Source: Emticicia sp037153985 (lineage in GTDB: Bacteria; Bacteroidota; Bacteroidia; Cytophagales; Spirosomataceae). From it: 64,000 nt of DNA. This document shows, in pieces, positions 19,205 to 28,921 of this stretch. Where the stretch lies: the NCBI RefSeq assembly GCF_037153985.1, contig NZ_JBBAYI010000002.1, forward strand, positions 558,001 through 622,000. The letters run 5' to 3'. The stretch's first letter is position 1; the number at the start of each line of letters is the position of its first letter. The translations under genes were made by a program, and so were the position numbers. The notes below the pieces were generated by a model. That model did not search any database and was not told the origin of the DNA. It saw nothing but the letters and a program-made list of their open reading frames with translations.

Positions 19205-19477
19205 GAACAGATTGTTTTCGGCTTCTTTTCTGAAACAAGTTCGGATATGGGTATTGTTCCGACACTTTACTGCCAAAGCGTTTTTTAGGCGGCTTGTGGT
19301 TTCATTATGTAAAATTACAAGTCTTAATTGAAGAGAAACCCATTCTCATAGAATTGTTATATCTTTTGAAAGATTTTAACTTTTTCAAGAATCCCCAAAC
19401 TTTATTCGGTAAAATAATCAAAATGCCATACATTTTTACGTAGTTTGTTCTGTCATACCATTAATACTTGTAAAAAA

Positions 19478-22033
19478 ATGCTGGGAAATTCTATTGATTC
19501 GATTTTTACACAGGAAATTCACAACAAATATCTTGTATTCAATACGCTTTTTTCAAGGCTTCCGTACGACAAAATGACCAAGATAGGCCAGTTAATGCCT
19601 TTTTTGCATGATTTGTCAGAAGCTGGTTTCAATCAGGAAAAAGAACCAAAGGAAATCATTGATACGTTTTTCAATCAGTACACTTCTATCAGGGAAGAAA
19701 AAGAAAAAATCGACCTGTTGTTCAGGTTTATTACTTATATTGAACGACAAGTGGTACTTTTTGATAGCGTGGAAGACTCGGCCTTCGACAAGTTATACCC
19801 GCTCAATGGTAAAGGAACCCTACAAGGCACGCTCGATTTAGCACTGCAACACGATAAGCTAGCCGAAGTACAGGAAAAACTCAAAAACTTTAAAGTTCGG
19901 ATAGTCTTTACGGCTCATCCTACACAGTTTTATCCGAGTAGCGTATTGCGTATTATTCAGGATTTAGAGCAGCTAATTCCGAAAAATGATATTAATGGGA
20001 TTGATTCGCTGTTACAACAGTTGGGTAAAACACCATTTATTAACGAGCAGAAACCAACTCCACTAGAGGAAGCCCAAAGTATTATTTTTTACCTGCGCCA
20101 TGTATACTATCAGGTAATTGGCGAAGTACATGATAAACTTTATACTTACTTCCAGAACGGAAGCCGGAGCTTTAACCCCGTGCTTGAACTGGGTTTCTGG
20201 CCCGGTGGTGACCGTGACGGCAACCCTTTTGTAACGGCCGAAATTTCAAAGAAAGTTTCTATTGAACTCAGAACCAGTATTCTGAAATGCTATTATAACG
20301 ATTTCAAGATTATTTGCCGCCGCCTGACTTTTAAAGGCGTAATGCCTTTGCTGACGGCCATCAGCAATCGCATATATACAAACATGAACGGGCTAAAACA
20401 TGACCTGACGCTGGAAGAACTCCTGACCTCACTCGACGAGGTGCGCCAGATACTTATTACCCGCCATAATAGTATTTTTCTTGATTTGCTCGATAAGTTC
20501 ATCCGTCAGGTAAAACTGTTTGGCCTACACTTTGCCAGCCTAGACATACGTCAGGACAGCAGCATTCATGAGAGTGTAATGGAGCAGATTAACCAGCGTT
20601 ATAAAATCTCTGACAAAAAATATGCTGACTGGAGCTACGACGAAAAACTTCGTTTCCTGACCGAACAGGAACTCTTAGTTAATGAAGATGACTTTGAAGA
20701 CCCCCTCACGCAGGATACTTTCAGAACTGTAAGAATCATTAAAGAGATTCAAACGATGAATGGCGAAAAAGCCTGCCATCGGTATATTATCAGTAACTCA
20801 ACCTCGATTTTCTCGGTACTTGAAGTGCTGGCTCTGTTCCGGTTCTGCGGATACAAAGAAACAGATGTAAAGGTAGATGTAATGCCGCTATTTGAGACTA
20901 TCGAAGGGCTAGATGGCTCGCAGGCTACCATGACAGCCCTGTATCAGCTAGAATTCTATAAAAACCATCTCGAACGCCGCAATAATCACCAGACCATCAT
21001 GCTCGGTTTCTCTGACGGCACCAAAGATGGCGGATATGTAAAAGCCAACTGGGAAATTTATCAGGCTAAGGAGAAGCTCACAGAGGTGTCAAAACAAAAT
21101 CAGGTAGAAGTTATTTTCTTCGATGGCCGTGGTGGCCCACCAGCACGTGGAGGTGGCAAAACGCACCAGTTTTATGCTTCGCAAGGCCCAACCATTGCTA
21201 ATAACGAAATCCAGATAACTATTCAGGGGCAAACCATTACGTCGATGTACGGGTCACGCTCACAAGCCATGTACAACTTTGAGCAGTTGTTATCGGCGGG
21301 TATTATTAATGATGTTTTTCAGGACGATAAATCAGTTATTAACAGCAACGAACGTAACCTGATTGATGAACTAGCCGAAGAGGGTGTAAAAAAATATTTC
21401 GAGTTAAAAGAACACCCGCTATTTGTACCATACCTAGAAAACAAAAGTACCCTTAAATATTATGGGCTAACCAATATTGGCAGCCGCCCAAGCAAACGCA
21501 GTTCGGGCAAGAAACTGAGCCTTTCTGACCTCCGCGCTATTCCGTTTGTAGGTTCTTGGAGCCAGCTTAAACAAAATGTGCCGGGTTATTTCGGATTTGG
21601 GTCAGCCCTGCAAAAAGCCGTAAACGAAGGCCGACTTGAAGAGTTGAAATCGTTGTATGAAAACTCGCTGTATTTCAAAACATTAATGGAAAACAGCATG
21701 ATGGCTCTTACAAAAACGTATTTCCCGCTGACCTACTATATGAGAAAAGACCCTGAGTATGGGCAGTTCTGGGAGATTCTCTACAAAGAATACCAACTCA
21801 CCGTAGACAATATGCTGCTTATTTCAGGGCAAAAAAGCCTCATGGAAAATGAAAAACTCAGCAAACTTTCGATTGAATACCGCGAGCATATCGTATTGCC
21901 ATTGCTGACTATTCAGCAATATGCCTTGCAGAAAATAGAAGAAACAACCGACGAGCAATTAAGACTGGTATACGAAAAAATGGTTACCCGCTCGTTGTTT
22001 GGCAACATTAACGCCAGCCGAAATTCAGCCTAA
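19478..22033 (+). CDS. ppc: Phosphoenolpyruvate carboxylase
   Basis: The 851-aa product (ATG at 19478) catalyses PEP plus bicarbonate to oxaloacetate plus phosphate, replenishing the TCA cycle. Diagnostic motifs are all present: VFTAHPTQFYPSSVLR with the catalytic His, GFWPGGDRDGNPFV, FGLHFASLDIRQDS, MLGFSDGTKDGGYVKANW, FFDGRGGPPARGGGKTHQF with the Gly/Arg loop, and QGQTITSMYGS. The C-terminus NINASRNSA corresponds to the family's terminal Asn/Gly motif. The length is slightly below the E. coli enzyme, as is common in Bacteroidota. It is monocistronic and ends at a 19-base perfect hairpin at 22085 shared with the convergent esterase gene. Confidence 0.97.
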   Translation: MLGNSIDSIFTQEIHNKYLVFNTLFSRLPYDKMTKIGQLMPFLHDLSEAGFNQEKEPKEIIDTFFNQYTSIREEKEKIDLLFRFITYIERQVVLFDSVEDSAFDKLYPLNGKGTLQGTLDLALQHDKLAEVQEKLKNFKVRIVFTAHPTQFYPSSVLRIIQDLEQLIPKNDINGIDSLLQQLGKTPFINEQKPTPLEEAQSIIFYLRHVYYQVIGEVHDKLYTYFQNGSRSFNPVLELGFWPGGDRDGNPFVTAEISKKVSIELRTSILKCYYNDFKIICRRLTFKGVMPLLTAISNRIYTNMNGLKHDLTLEELLTSLDEVRQILITRHNSIFLDLLDKFIRQVKLFGLHFASLDIRQDSSIHESVMEQINQRYKISDKKYADWSYDEKLRFLTEQELLVNEDDFEDPLTQDTFRTVRIIKEIQTMNGEKACHRYIISNSTSIFSVLEVLALFRFCGYKETDVKVDVMPLFETIEGLDGSQATMTALYQLEFYKNHLERRNNHQTIMLGFSDGTKDGGYVKANWEIYQAKEKLTEVSKQNQVEVIFFDGRGGPPARGGGKTHQFYASQGPTIANNEIQITIQGQTITSMYGSRSQAMYNFEQLLSAGIINDVFQDDKSVINSNERNLIDELAEEGVKKYFELKEHPLFVPYLENKSTLKYYGLTNIGSRPSKRSSGKKLSLSDLRAIPFVGSWSQLKQNVPGYFGFGSALQKAVNEGRLEELKSLYENSLYFKTLMENSMMALTKTYFPLTYYMRKDPEYGQFWEILYKEYQLTVDNMLLISGQKSLMENEKLSKLSIEYREHIVLPLLTIQQYALQKIEETTDEQLRLVYEKMVTRSLFGNINASRNSA

Positions 22034-22084
22034 GGTGTTTATTAAGCTCCTGTTTCAGGCTAAAGTTATAAGCAACACCCATTT

Positions 22085-22127
22085 ACAAATACTAAGAGCC
22101 GTATTGTGTACGGCTCTTAGTATTTGT
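22085..22127. terminator. Perfect 19-bp hairpin between convergent genes
   Basis: Arms 22085-22103 and 22109-22127 (ACAAATACTAAGAGCCGTA and its exact complement) surround a five-base loop between the convergent ppc and esterase genes. It lacks an immediate long T run but should act as a bidirectional terminator. Confidence 0.75.
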
Positions 22128-22173
22128 AGACCTCTGCTTGTTTTTTCTCTCTGAAATATCTCTTTTTTGTGTT

Positions 22174-24081
22174 TTAGTCGTTACAATCTTCAATAGAAAC
22201 TTTAAAGACTGACCCTACTTTTGATTCGAAGCCGGGCAGTAGCTCGACCTTTGCAGCAGCACTATAATTAATTTTTCCGCTAAGTTCGATTTTCTGTACA
22301 CTCTGAATCGATTGTTTGCTCTGATACGGCGACTGGCTGTCGCTAACCGAGCCATTTAACGATAAACTGGTAGGAAAACAAGAAGAAACCTTGATTGACT
22401 GTGTAGCCGATGTAACCTTACAATGCAAGGTTTTACAATCGACGGTATAAGCCGTAGTAACCGCCGGACTTACCACTAATGGGTTGACAACACTGCCCGT
22501 AGACCACGCATAGCTGGCATTACAGTTACTACCTGTAAGCGTAACGCTATCGCCCGGGCGAATCTGTGCCGCCGAAGGCGTTATGGCAGGAGTAGTGGGT
22601 AACAAGAATACCGATAAATCAACAATCGGACTAAAGAAAGTCTTTTTACTACTATTGCGCACCGATGCCGCCAGCCGTGCCGGTGCTACTGTAATAGAAC
22701 TGGTATGAGGCAGGGTGGTCCAGTTAAGTCTTTCATACCCCGCAGGTGGATAATACGTAAAATTACAACAACCGCTCGAGTTACCCCCTCTGGCTTCGGC
22801 ATCGGTGTTATCCCGATTCGACCAGTAATATTCATTATAAGAACCACTTACCGAAAGCGTAATTGGTGTTGACGGGTTATTCGGCGCACACGCCAGTGTA
22901 AGCGGCAATAATGGTGCAGCCATCATAGGTGTAGACTGGCTAAAGAAATTATCAGTCAGGCTGGCATTCCACAGGTTAGCAAATTCGGCTTGTCCGGCGT
23001 ATGTATCAAAATGAATGCCGTCGGTGCGGTTCTGCCCGCCATAGATATTATCTGTTTCAGGGCCTGCAAAAACATTCGGAACAGGCGGAACATTATACCC
23101 GTTATAATAGAAGCCATCGATAAGGGTATTCTGCCCGATAATTACATTCAGGTGTTCGCCCGGATTGCGAGAAGCACGCGCCACTACCCAAGCCAGCGAA
23201 CTATGCTCGGCATTTTCTCTCGACTTCTCAATTACATTCTTGACATTATTATAATATGTTTCAAAGAACGTATCAGGGTCACTTTCGCCCTGATGCCATA
23301 ATACCGCCCTAAGCCCTGTCAGGCTGGCATATACAGCCACCGAGTTCTCAAGGGCGCGGTAAGGTGCGCCATATTCTTGCCTTACAAAGAAAGGCCCATC
23401 GAAAGGTTGCCCTAAGGCCGATTTACCCCAGTTTTCGCTTGAAGTTCCGCCGTGTCCGGCTCCATAAAACAGAATTGGCACATTCAGGCGGGCAGCGAGC
23501 AAATCGCCAAGCCTACCCCATGCCCACGGCACATAATGAAAAGGGCCTATTCCGGTCGAATCTCCGGTAAGTTTCGAAAAACCAATGGGCAGTTTGTTAT
23601 AGTCCGAATACGCGTTATTATAATCAATAGCATTTACACGGTCATCTTCGGCGGAAGTACTCACTCCTGCGCCTCCTTGTGCGTTCGACTGCCCCGCAAT
23701 GGCAAAAACCTCTCCTACACCCACACGCTCAACAATTTTGCCATCGACCAGATTATTATTTTTATAGGCATTTACCTCTAGCTGATACCAGCCTTCCTGC
23801 ACAGTAAGGCTTCCCGAAAAATACCCATTGGTAGGATTGGTCTGAATAACCACCCAGTTGGTAGAAGTACCCCAGTTGAGTTGTTTAGGCACAACTCTGG
23901 CCTCAATGCGGTCTACTTCTGACAGATACGTACCTGCAATAAGTATGGTTCCCTGATGCGAATTATTACGCTGAAACACCATCCGATTCATTGGGTGCGA
24001 CAGCGCAATCTGTGCCATACCCTCATAACCAAACAAAGTAAGTAACACAAAACAACTAATCAAAATCCGATTAAAATTCAT
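22174..24081 (-). CDS. Secreted SGNH-type esterase (sialate O-acetylesterase-like)
   Basis: A 635-aa exported protein with a signal peptide (MNFNRILISCFVLLTLFGYE, cleaved near MAQ). An N-terminal beta domain precedes an SGNH hydrolase domain with the nucleophile block FAIAGQSNAQGGAG (about residue 130), the oxyanion region FYGAGHGGTSSENWG, and HQGESDPD, as in the SASA/DUF303 carbohydrate acetylesterases (CE6-like). A later TDGIHFD motif supplies the Asp-x-x-His pair. The region near 480-560 looks Ig-like (ITPSAAQIRPGDSVTLTGS), and the C-terminal 70 residues (ELSGKINYSAAAKVELLPGF) match the GCX-type coat-hanger domain of Bacteroidota secreted proteins. It probably deacetylates polysaccharides outside the cell. 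Substrate unknown; upstream neighbour is anmK. Confidence 0.87.
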   Translation of the reverse strand: MNFNRILISCFVLLTLFGYEGMAQIALSHPMNRMVFQRNNSHQGTILIAGTYLSEVDRIEARVVPKQLNWGTSTNWVVIQTNPTNGYFSGSLTVQEGWYQLEVNAYKNNNLVDGKIVERVGVGEVFAIAGQSNAQGGAGVSTSAEDDRVNAIDYNNAYSDYNKLPIGFSKLTGDSTGIGPFHYVPWAWGRLGDLLAARLNVPILFYGAGHGGTSSENWGKSALGQPFDGPFFVRQEYGAPYRALENSVAVYASLTGLRAVLWHQGESDPDTFFETYYNNVKNVIEKSRENAEHSSLAWVVARASRNPGEHLNVIIGQNTLIDGFYYNGYNVPPVPNVFAGPETDNIYGGQNRTDGIHFDTYAGQAEFANLWNASLTDNFFSQSTPMMAAPLLPLTLACAPNNPSTPITLSVSGSYNEYYWSNRDNTDAEARGGNSSGCCNFTYYPPAGYERLNWTTLPHTSSITVAPARLAASVRNSSKKTFFSPIVDLSVFLLPTTPAITPSAAQIRPGDSVTLTGSNCNASYAWSTGSVVNPLVVSPAVTTAYTVDCKTLHCKVTSATQSIKVSSCFPTSLSLNGSVSDSQSPYQSKQSIQSVQKIELSGKINYSAAAKVELLPGFESKVGSVFKVSIEDCND

Positions 24082-24176
24082 AATAGTAACGGGGCATTAA
24101 CGCAATTCCTTAATTTTACTTACCTGACAGTTTTAACCTGCATAAAGTTGTAAGCCTATACAAATGTAGGCAAATT

Positions 24177-25394
24177 TCAGGCAGGAAATGAAATTTTCCC
24201 CATAGATACGCTAGGTACGCCTTTCCTTGAGCCGAAGTCAGTACGGCCTCCGGCCAATGCTTCGTTGGCAAGCGTGGCAAATAGTACTGCTTCTTTGGCA
24301 TCGCCCGGAATGTTACAATCATCGGTTTTTCTGAAACGTAACCACGGCAGTAGTTCTTCGAGCCAGCCCATAAGTAAGGGGTTATGCACACCACCTCCGC
24401 TGCCAAATATGGTAAACGAACGCGGGTTGTCTTCGTAGTCAGGCAGGGAGTCGAGCAATTTCTGAATGGCTTCGGCTATGGTTTCAGCCGAAAAACGGCA
24501 CAAAGTAGCCAGTACATCGGTATGGGGCAGGCTTTGTGTATGGGTTTTCTCCTGTGCCTGTGCCAAATATGCCAGATTAAACAATTCAGGCCCTGTGGTT
24601 TTTGGGAAAGGCTTGCTAAAGAAAATATCTTCTTTCAGAGCTGCCAGTAAAACCTCGTTTACAGTACCCTGCTGGGCCATGCGCGCATCGGCATCGTAAG
24701 GGAGATCGAAATGCTTTTTCATGTAGGCATCTATGAGGGTATTACCCGGGCCAGTATCGGTAGCAAATACTTCGTTGGCATCCAGATTAGCAGCCAGATA
24801 GGTAAAATTAGCAATGCCCCCCATATTTAGCAGCAGGCGATTTTCGCCCCTTTTTGAAAAAATAAGGTAGTCGCCGTATACAGCCAGCGGAGCGCCTTCG
24901 CCGCCTGCGGCACAATGTTTCTGACGGAAATCAGAAAGCGTGATAATGCCCGTTGTCATAGACAGGTGGTCTCCATCGCCAATCTGTAAGGTAGCATTCG
25001 GGAATTTCTCAAGCCCATGCAGAATTTTAGGTGCATGAAAAACCGTCTGCCCGTGGCTGGCTATTACATCTACTTCGGTTGCTGCAACTCCCCATTTTTT
25101 CAGGCAATCGTTTACAATTTGTCCGTGCAAATTACCAATCCACGGGTTAAGCAAACATAATTGCTGAAAATCGATCTGTTTTTTGGCAAAAACCTTTCTT
25201 ATTTCGTCTTTAATATCTTCTGTAAAAGGTACTGTCTCAAAATATTCTACTTTCACGTTTGTGTCGCCTCCACTACCTACAAATCTGCATAAGGCTACAT
25301 CAAGGCCATCCATTGACGTACCCGACATCAAACCTATAATTATTCGTTCTTCACGCTGTGCAATGGCATAAAGTTTTTCTATGTTCTGATTCAT
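24177..25394 (-). CDS. anmK: Anhydro-N-acetylmuramic acid kinase
   Basis: A 405-aa cytoplasmic sugar kinase. It phosphorylates and opens 1,6-anhydro-MurNAc released during peptidoglycan turnover, giving MurNAc-6-phosphate. The family signature is clear: IIGLMSGTSMDGLDVALCRF at the N-terminus, VIASHGQTVFHAP, LNMGGIANFTYL, the phosphate-binding FATDTGPGNTLIDAYM, and the C-terminal TIFGSGGGVHNPLLM and GDAKEAVLFATLANE. Full-length for the family. It reads towards the secreted esterase with a 95-base gap, so co-transcription is possible but not certain. No murQ or sugar transporter is next to it. Confidence 0.95.
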   Translation of the reverse strand: MNQNIEKLYAIAQREERIIIGLMSGTSMDGLDVALCRFVGSGGDTNVKVEYFETVPFTEDIKDEIRKVFAKKQIDFQQLCLLNPWIGNLHGQIVNDCLKKWGVAATEVDVIASHGQTVFHAPKILHGLEKFPNATLQIGDGDHLSMTTGIITLSDFRQKHCAAGGEGAPLAVYGDYLIFSKRGENRLLLNMGGIANFTYLAANLDANEVFATDTGPGNTLIDAYMKKHFDLPYDADARMAQQGTVNEVLLAALKEDIFFSKPFPKTTGPELFNLAYLAQAQEKTHTQSLPHTDVLATLCRFSAETIAEAIQKLLDSLPDYEDNPRSFTIFGSGGGVHNPLLMGWLEELLPWLRFRKTDDCNIPGDAKEAVLFATLANEALAGGRTDFGSRKGVPSVSMGKISFPA

Positions 25395-25664
25395 ACAAGT
25401 GCCTGCCCGAACCGGACTTAAACAGGGTTATGGTTTATTTTTTACAACAAAAATAACTATTAAGTAGGCAGACCCTATTATTTTAAATATAGTTCTTTTG
25501 AAAATTGGGTCCAGTACTCAAAACCAGCTACTTTAAAAGGTATTGTATAACCACTTATGACAGGTTTTAATTTTATTATATTGCAGATTATAAAGGCGTT
25601 TTGCCCACAATAATCATTCAACCGATAGAAACCATTTTTCATAGAAAACCTTCCATATACAACC

Positions 25665-26192
25665 ATGAAAAAAGTAATTATTTATTTTCATTTACTAATT
25701 ATAACCTGTTCTTTTAGCTTTTCTCCTAAAAAAATAAAAGAAATAAAGATGTTTTATCACGACACCCAAACTGAAAGAGGGAAAGATACTTATAGAGAAT
25801 TTACTCAAATTGGTGAAGAGCCGTGGTCAAAGCCCGAAAAATTTGATATAGTTTTGACACTTGATGGACTTGAACTATCAACAAATGAGAGAATAGAAAT
25901 TTTAATTGAAGAAAAGCAAAGACCTACCTCTTTAAATCAATCGGTTGAAAGTTTAAGAGATGAACGCTGGATTCCAAATAAGATAATTTTTTCAGAAACA
26001 GGAAAAAGTATTAAACAAAAGCAGTATATAAAAAATGGGAAATTACTGATAAGAGACGTTTTTTATCTTTTGATAGGCTATAAAGATTCTATGCTTTACG
26101 AAAAAACAGGTTTCAGGCTTGTTGCTGTTTATTATAACGAAGCCACAAATGAATTCGAAAGGATAGAAAAAGAAATTCTATTACCAGAATGA
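25665..26192 (+). CDS. Hypothetical exported protein
   Basis: A 175-aa protein with a signal peptide-like N-terminus (MKKVIIYFHLLIITCSFSF) and a charged mature part rich in Glu, Lys and Ile. No known domain is recognised. Base composition is clearly more AT-rich than the flanking anmK and DUF2306 genes, which suggests a recently acquired or fast-evolving gene. A Cys at position 15 lies inside the hydrophobic core and is not in a convincing lipobox. It is isolated, divergent from anmK and convergent with the DUF2306 gene. Confidence 0.65.
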   Translation: MKKVIIYFHLLIITCSFSFSPKKIKEIKMFYHDTQTERGKDTYREFTQIGEEPWSKPEKFDIVLTLDGLELSTNERIEILIEEKQRPTSLNQSVESLRDERWIPNKIIFSETGKSIKQKQYIKNGKLLIRDVFYLLIGYKDSMLYEKTGFRLVAVYYNEATNEFERIEKEILLPE

Positions 26193-26316
26193 TAATTTTG
26201 CATAACTGTATCAGTAAAACAGGACACCAAAAATTCATCAATATTAAAAATATGAAGGGGTAAAGAGCAAGGCCCCTACCCCTCACAAATTAATACCCCA
26301 ATAAAAAGGCTGTATT

Positions 26317-27153
26317 CTACAACCGTGGTAGCCACATACCCATAGTTGCGCCGATTATTCCGATACCCATAATAACTGTAAACAGCACAATAACTCCTGA
26401 AGCGAAAAAACTCAGGATACTTTGTTGTTTTCGTTGTGCGTAGAAATATAATTCCAGTACAAGTAATGAAAGCGGAACAACATAAGTAAAGACCGACAAG
26501 GCCGTAAGAAAAGGCCCCGTAAAAGTTTCGGGGTCGAAGCCCGCAGGGCCACCGTTAATTACTAGCCATGACATAAGCCCCACCCTGAAAAACCAAACTC
26601 CATTAACCACCATGAAGAGCCTTAATGCCCATGCCCGATGAAGCGCAAACTGACGCTTTTTCGCATATTGAAAAGTCAGGAAAGCAAATACCATAATGTA
26701 AACACCCTGAATACTGATTGAGACGTGTTGTAGCATATCTCCCACGCCGCCGCGTGTCCAAATCATTATTACTCCTGCCAGACTTACCAGAAAAGCTATA
26801 ACAACATACAAACGTCCAAGCCAGCGATGAAAAACCGGAAAGCGTTGGCGTACCGCCGGAATAAGCTGTAATGGTCCACCAAAAACAATAATAATGGCTA
26901 GCAAAACGTGGGCTCCTACTACAAGGTTTCCTTTCCAGTCTCCGGCAACATAGCCGTGGGGCAATACTTTATTCCAGCGTTCAAAATTGCCTTCAACGGC
27001 TGTTTTGCCATAAAAAAGAAAGATATAAATACCAAATAGCCATTGCCCGATACTTGCCACCACAAGCCAGACTGCAGCCGAATAGGTAAGAAATTTGGCA
27101 GCAAGTGCGTGCCTTGCTGATTGAACAGGAAAGGTAGTTACATTGGTTTGCAT
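26317..27153 (-). CDS. DUF2306 family membrane protein
   Basis: A 278-aa polytopic protein with about seven transmembrane segments. It shows the DUF2306 pattern: HVLLAIIIVFGGPLQLIPAV, RFPVFHRWLGRLYV, and further on QFALHRAWALRLFMVVNGVW with FRVGLMSW, where conserved His and Arg residues sit at membrane borders (a haem- or quinone-related arrangement has been speculated for such families, without proof). It lies 90 bases downstream of a Crp/Fnr regulator gene on the same strand and may be controlled or co-expressed with it. Function unknown. Confidence 0.85.
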   Translation of the reverse strand: MQTNVTTFPVQSARHALAAKFLTYSAAVWLVVASIGQWLFGIYIFLFYGKTAVEGNFERWNKVLPHGYVAGDWKGNLVVGAHVLLAIIIVFGGPLQLIPAVRQRFPVFHRWLGRLYVVIAFLVSLAGVIMIWTRGGVGDMLQHVSISIQGVYIMVFAFLTFQYAKKRQFALHRAWALRLFMVVNGVWFFRVGLMSWLVINGGPAGFDPETFTGPFLTALSVFTYVVPLSLLVLELYFYAQRKQQSILSFFASGVIVLFTVIMGIGIIGATMGMWLPRL

Positions 27154-27243
27154 ACGAACAAAGCGTTAAGTTTTATGCAAACTTAAGACAAGCTCTTTTG
27201 CAGCTTTGTAGACAAATGTCTAATAGGTACAGGCGGTTTTATT

Positions 27244-27840
27244 TCATTTTAAATGGCCCGAAGAAAAAGGCTTTCGGAGGCGGCTCAGGTGCCTTTGTGT
27301 AATACCCAGATATGACGCAATATAACGCAACGGAACATGGCGCGCAAGGTTTGGTTTTAAGCGCAACAGTTTCTCGTAGCGTTCTTCTGCCGTCAGGTTT
27401 ATCATATCATTAATGCGGGTTTTGTCTTCTTCGAGGTGTTTTTGAAGAATCTGAATGGTGTAGTCTTTGAGCGTACTACTGGTTTTTGCACTTTTTTCAA
27501 CATCTTCCCGACTGATTCTGAGTAATTCGCAGTCGGTAATACAATGAATGTTTTCATTAGATTCCGTCTGGTTCATAAAATGATAGTAAGACGTAAAAAA
27601 ACGGGGGCCATCATTAATATCGGTAGTAATTTCATTGTCATTTTTATCCAGATGAAAATTGCGCATATACCCCGACACAATGAAGTTGTGGTAATGTGGA
27701 ATCTGGCCAGCGGCTTCAATGATGGTATCTTTTGGTGCAAAAACCGGTTTAAAAGTCTGTTGAATCGATTCTTTATCAGCTTCCGGCAAGGCAAGAATCT
27801 GTTCGATATAATCAAACAATGTAGTGTAGTAATGTTGCAT
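27244..27840 (-). CDS. Crp/Fnr family transcriptional regulator
   Basis: A 198-aa regulator. The N-terminal half is a cyclic-nucleotide-binding-like beta-roll (PKDTIIEAAGQIPHYHNFIV, then FLTSYYHFMNQTESNENIHC), and the C-terminal part carries a short helix-turn-helix (RYIASYLGITQRHLSRLRK). As in many Bacteroidota members of this family, the classic cAMP-binding residues (RxS type) are not obvious, so the ligand is unknown. It is the first gene of a possible two-gene unit with the DUF2306 membrane protein. Confidence 0.9.
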   Translation of the reverse strand: MQHYYTTLFDYIEQILALPEADKESIQQTFKPVFAPKDTIIEAAGQIPHYHNFIVSGYMRNFHLDKNDNEITTDINDGPRFFTSYYHFMNQTESNENIHCITDCELLRISREDVEKSAKTSSTLKDYTIQILQKHLEEDKTRINDMINLTAEERYEKLLRLKPNLARHVPLRYIASYLGITQRHLSRLRKPFSSGHLK

Positions 27841-28001
27841 ATTAATGAAGCAGCAATAAGAAAGAAGTCTTTTTAATACGAAACGCTCTTGTGCATTAGC
27901 AATAATACAAATCTTTACTCAATGCCTGTCATATTCGTAATAAAAATTATTATTCTACTTCAAAAATTAAGCTATTCTGCGAAAACACTACCACCTTGCA
28001 G

Positions 28002-28895
28002 CTAATGGCTAGCCACCATTTGCACCGAAAAACTTTCCTGAATTTGTAAAGCTCTTTGGTCGGCAGGATTAATTTTCAGGGCATGGGCTATATACTTTTG
28101 CGCTTCTGCCTCATTACCGGTAGCCATGTACAGAACCCCCAAGTCGGTGTAAGCCTTCTGATGATTCGGGTAGAGAGCAATAACTCGTTTCAACTCAATT
28201 TCGGCGTTGGGTAAATCGTTTGTCAGAAAATATGTGAGCGAAAGATGGTAACGTGCCGACTCATTTTCGGGTTCAAGACCAAGTGCTTTTTTAAAGGCTT
28301 TCTGAGCGTATCCGATATTATTCTGCATTAACTCAACCAAGCCGATTTGCCCCCAGACAAAAGCATTTTCAGGCTCTATATTTATTACTTCTTCAAAATA
28401 GTCGATTGCCTCCTGAAACTGTTTCAATCCGGCCTTTACTATGCCTGCCTGAATGCGGCTTGTGATATTTTCAGGATTATGCTCAATTGCTTTTTGCCAG
28501 TATTTATCTGCCGCAGCCATGTCTCCGTCGTTCATCATGATTTTAGCCAGACTTTCCCAAGCCATGGCATTGGTTTGGTCTAGTTTTATGGCATTCACAA
28601 TATAATCAAGCCCTTCCTGCTGTCTGTTTTTCTGAAACAGAACATTACCTAAATTCAGGTTCGCGCTCGAACTATTCGGGTTATGGCTGACCGATTTTTG
28701 CAATAATTCTTCGGCTTTATCTAATTGTCCAAGCTGCTGAAGCAATAAACCATAGTTATTAAGTGCCGAAGCGTTGGCAGGTTCGGCTGCGAGCGAAAGG
28801 CTAAAATACTGCTCAGCCTCCTCGAATTTTCCTTCTAAAACCAGCAAGGCTGCCTGATTATTGAGGTCGGCGGGTGAAAGACGAGAAACATCCAT
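28002..28895 (-). CDS. TPR-repeat protein at the end of the eCIS operon
   Basis: A 297-aa soluble protein made almost entirely of tetratricopeptide repeats, about eight units with the A-x-N-x-G-x-x-L and A-x-x-x-Y/F patterns (ALNNYGLLLQQLGQLDKAEE, SANLNLGNVLFQKNRQQEG, RYHLSLTYFLTNDLPNAEIE, AYTDLGVLYMATGNEAEAQK). No signal peptide. It starts 26 bases after the 1281-aa DUF4157 gene and is therefore the last gene of the injection-system run. A chaperone, loading or immunity-like role for the adjacent effector candidate is inference from position; TPR proteins also serve as general scaffolds. Confidence 0.88.
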   Translation of the reverse strand: MDVSRLSPADLNNQAALLVLEGKFEEAEQYFSLSLAAEPANASALNNYGLLLQQLGQLDKAEELLQKSVSHNPNSSSANLNLGNVLFQKNRQQEGLDYIVNAIKLDQTNAMAWESLAKIMMNDGDMAAADKYWQKAIEHNPENITSRIQAGIVKAGLKQFQEAIDYFEEVINIEPENAFVWGQIGLVELMQNNIGYAQKAFKKALGLEPENESARYHLSLTYFLTNDLPNAEIELKRVIALYPNHQKAYTDLGVLYMATGNEAEAQKYIAHALKINPADQRALQIQESFSVQMVASH

Positions 28896-28921
28896 ATTTT
28901 TAATGAAAATCTTTTTAATTC

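Noticed and set aside
26256..26283. Possible terminator AGGGGTA...TACCCCT between convergent genes
   Set aside because: Only a seven-base stem with a 14-base loop and no T run; too weak to call.
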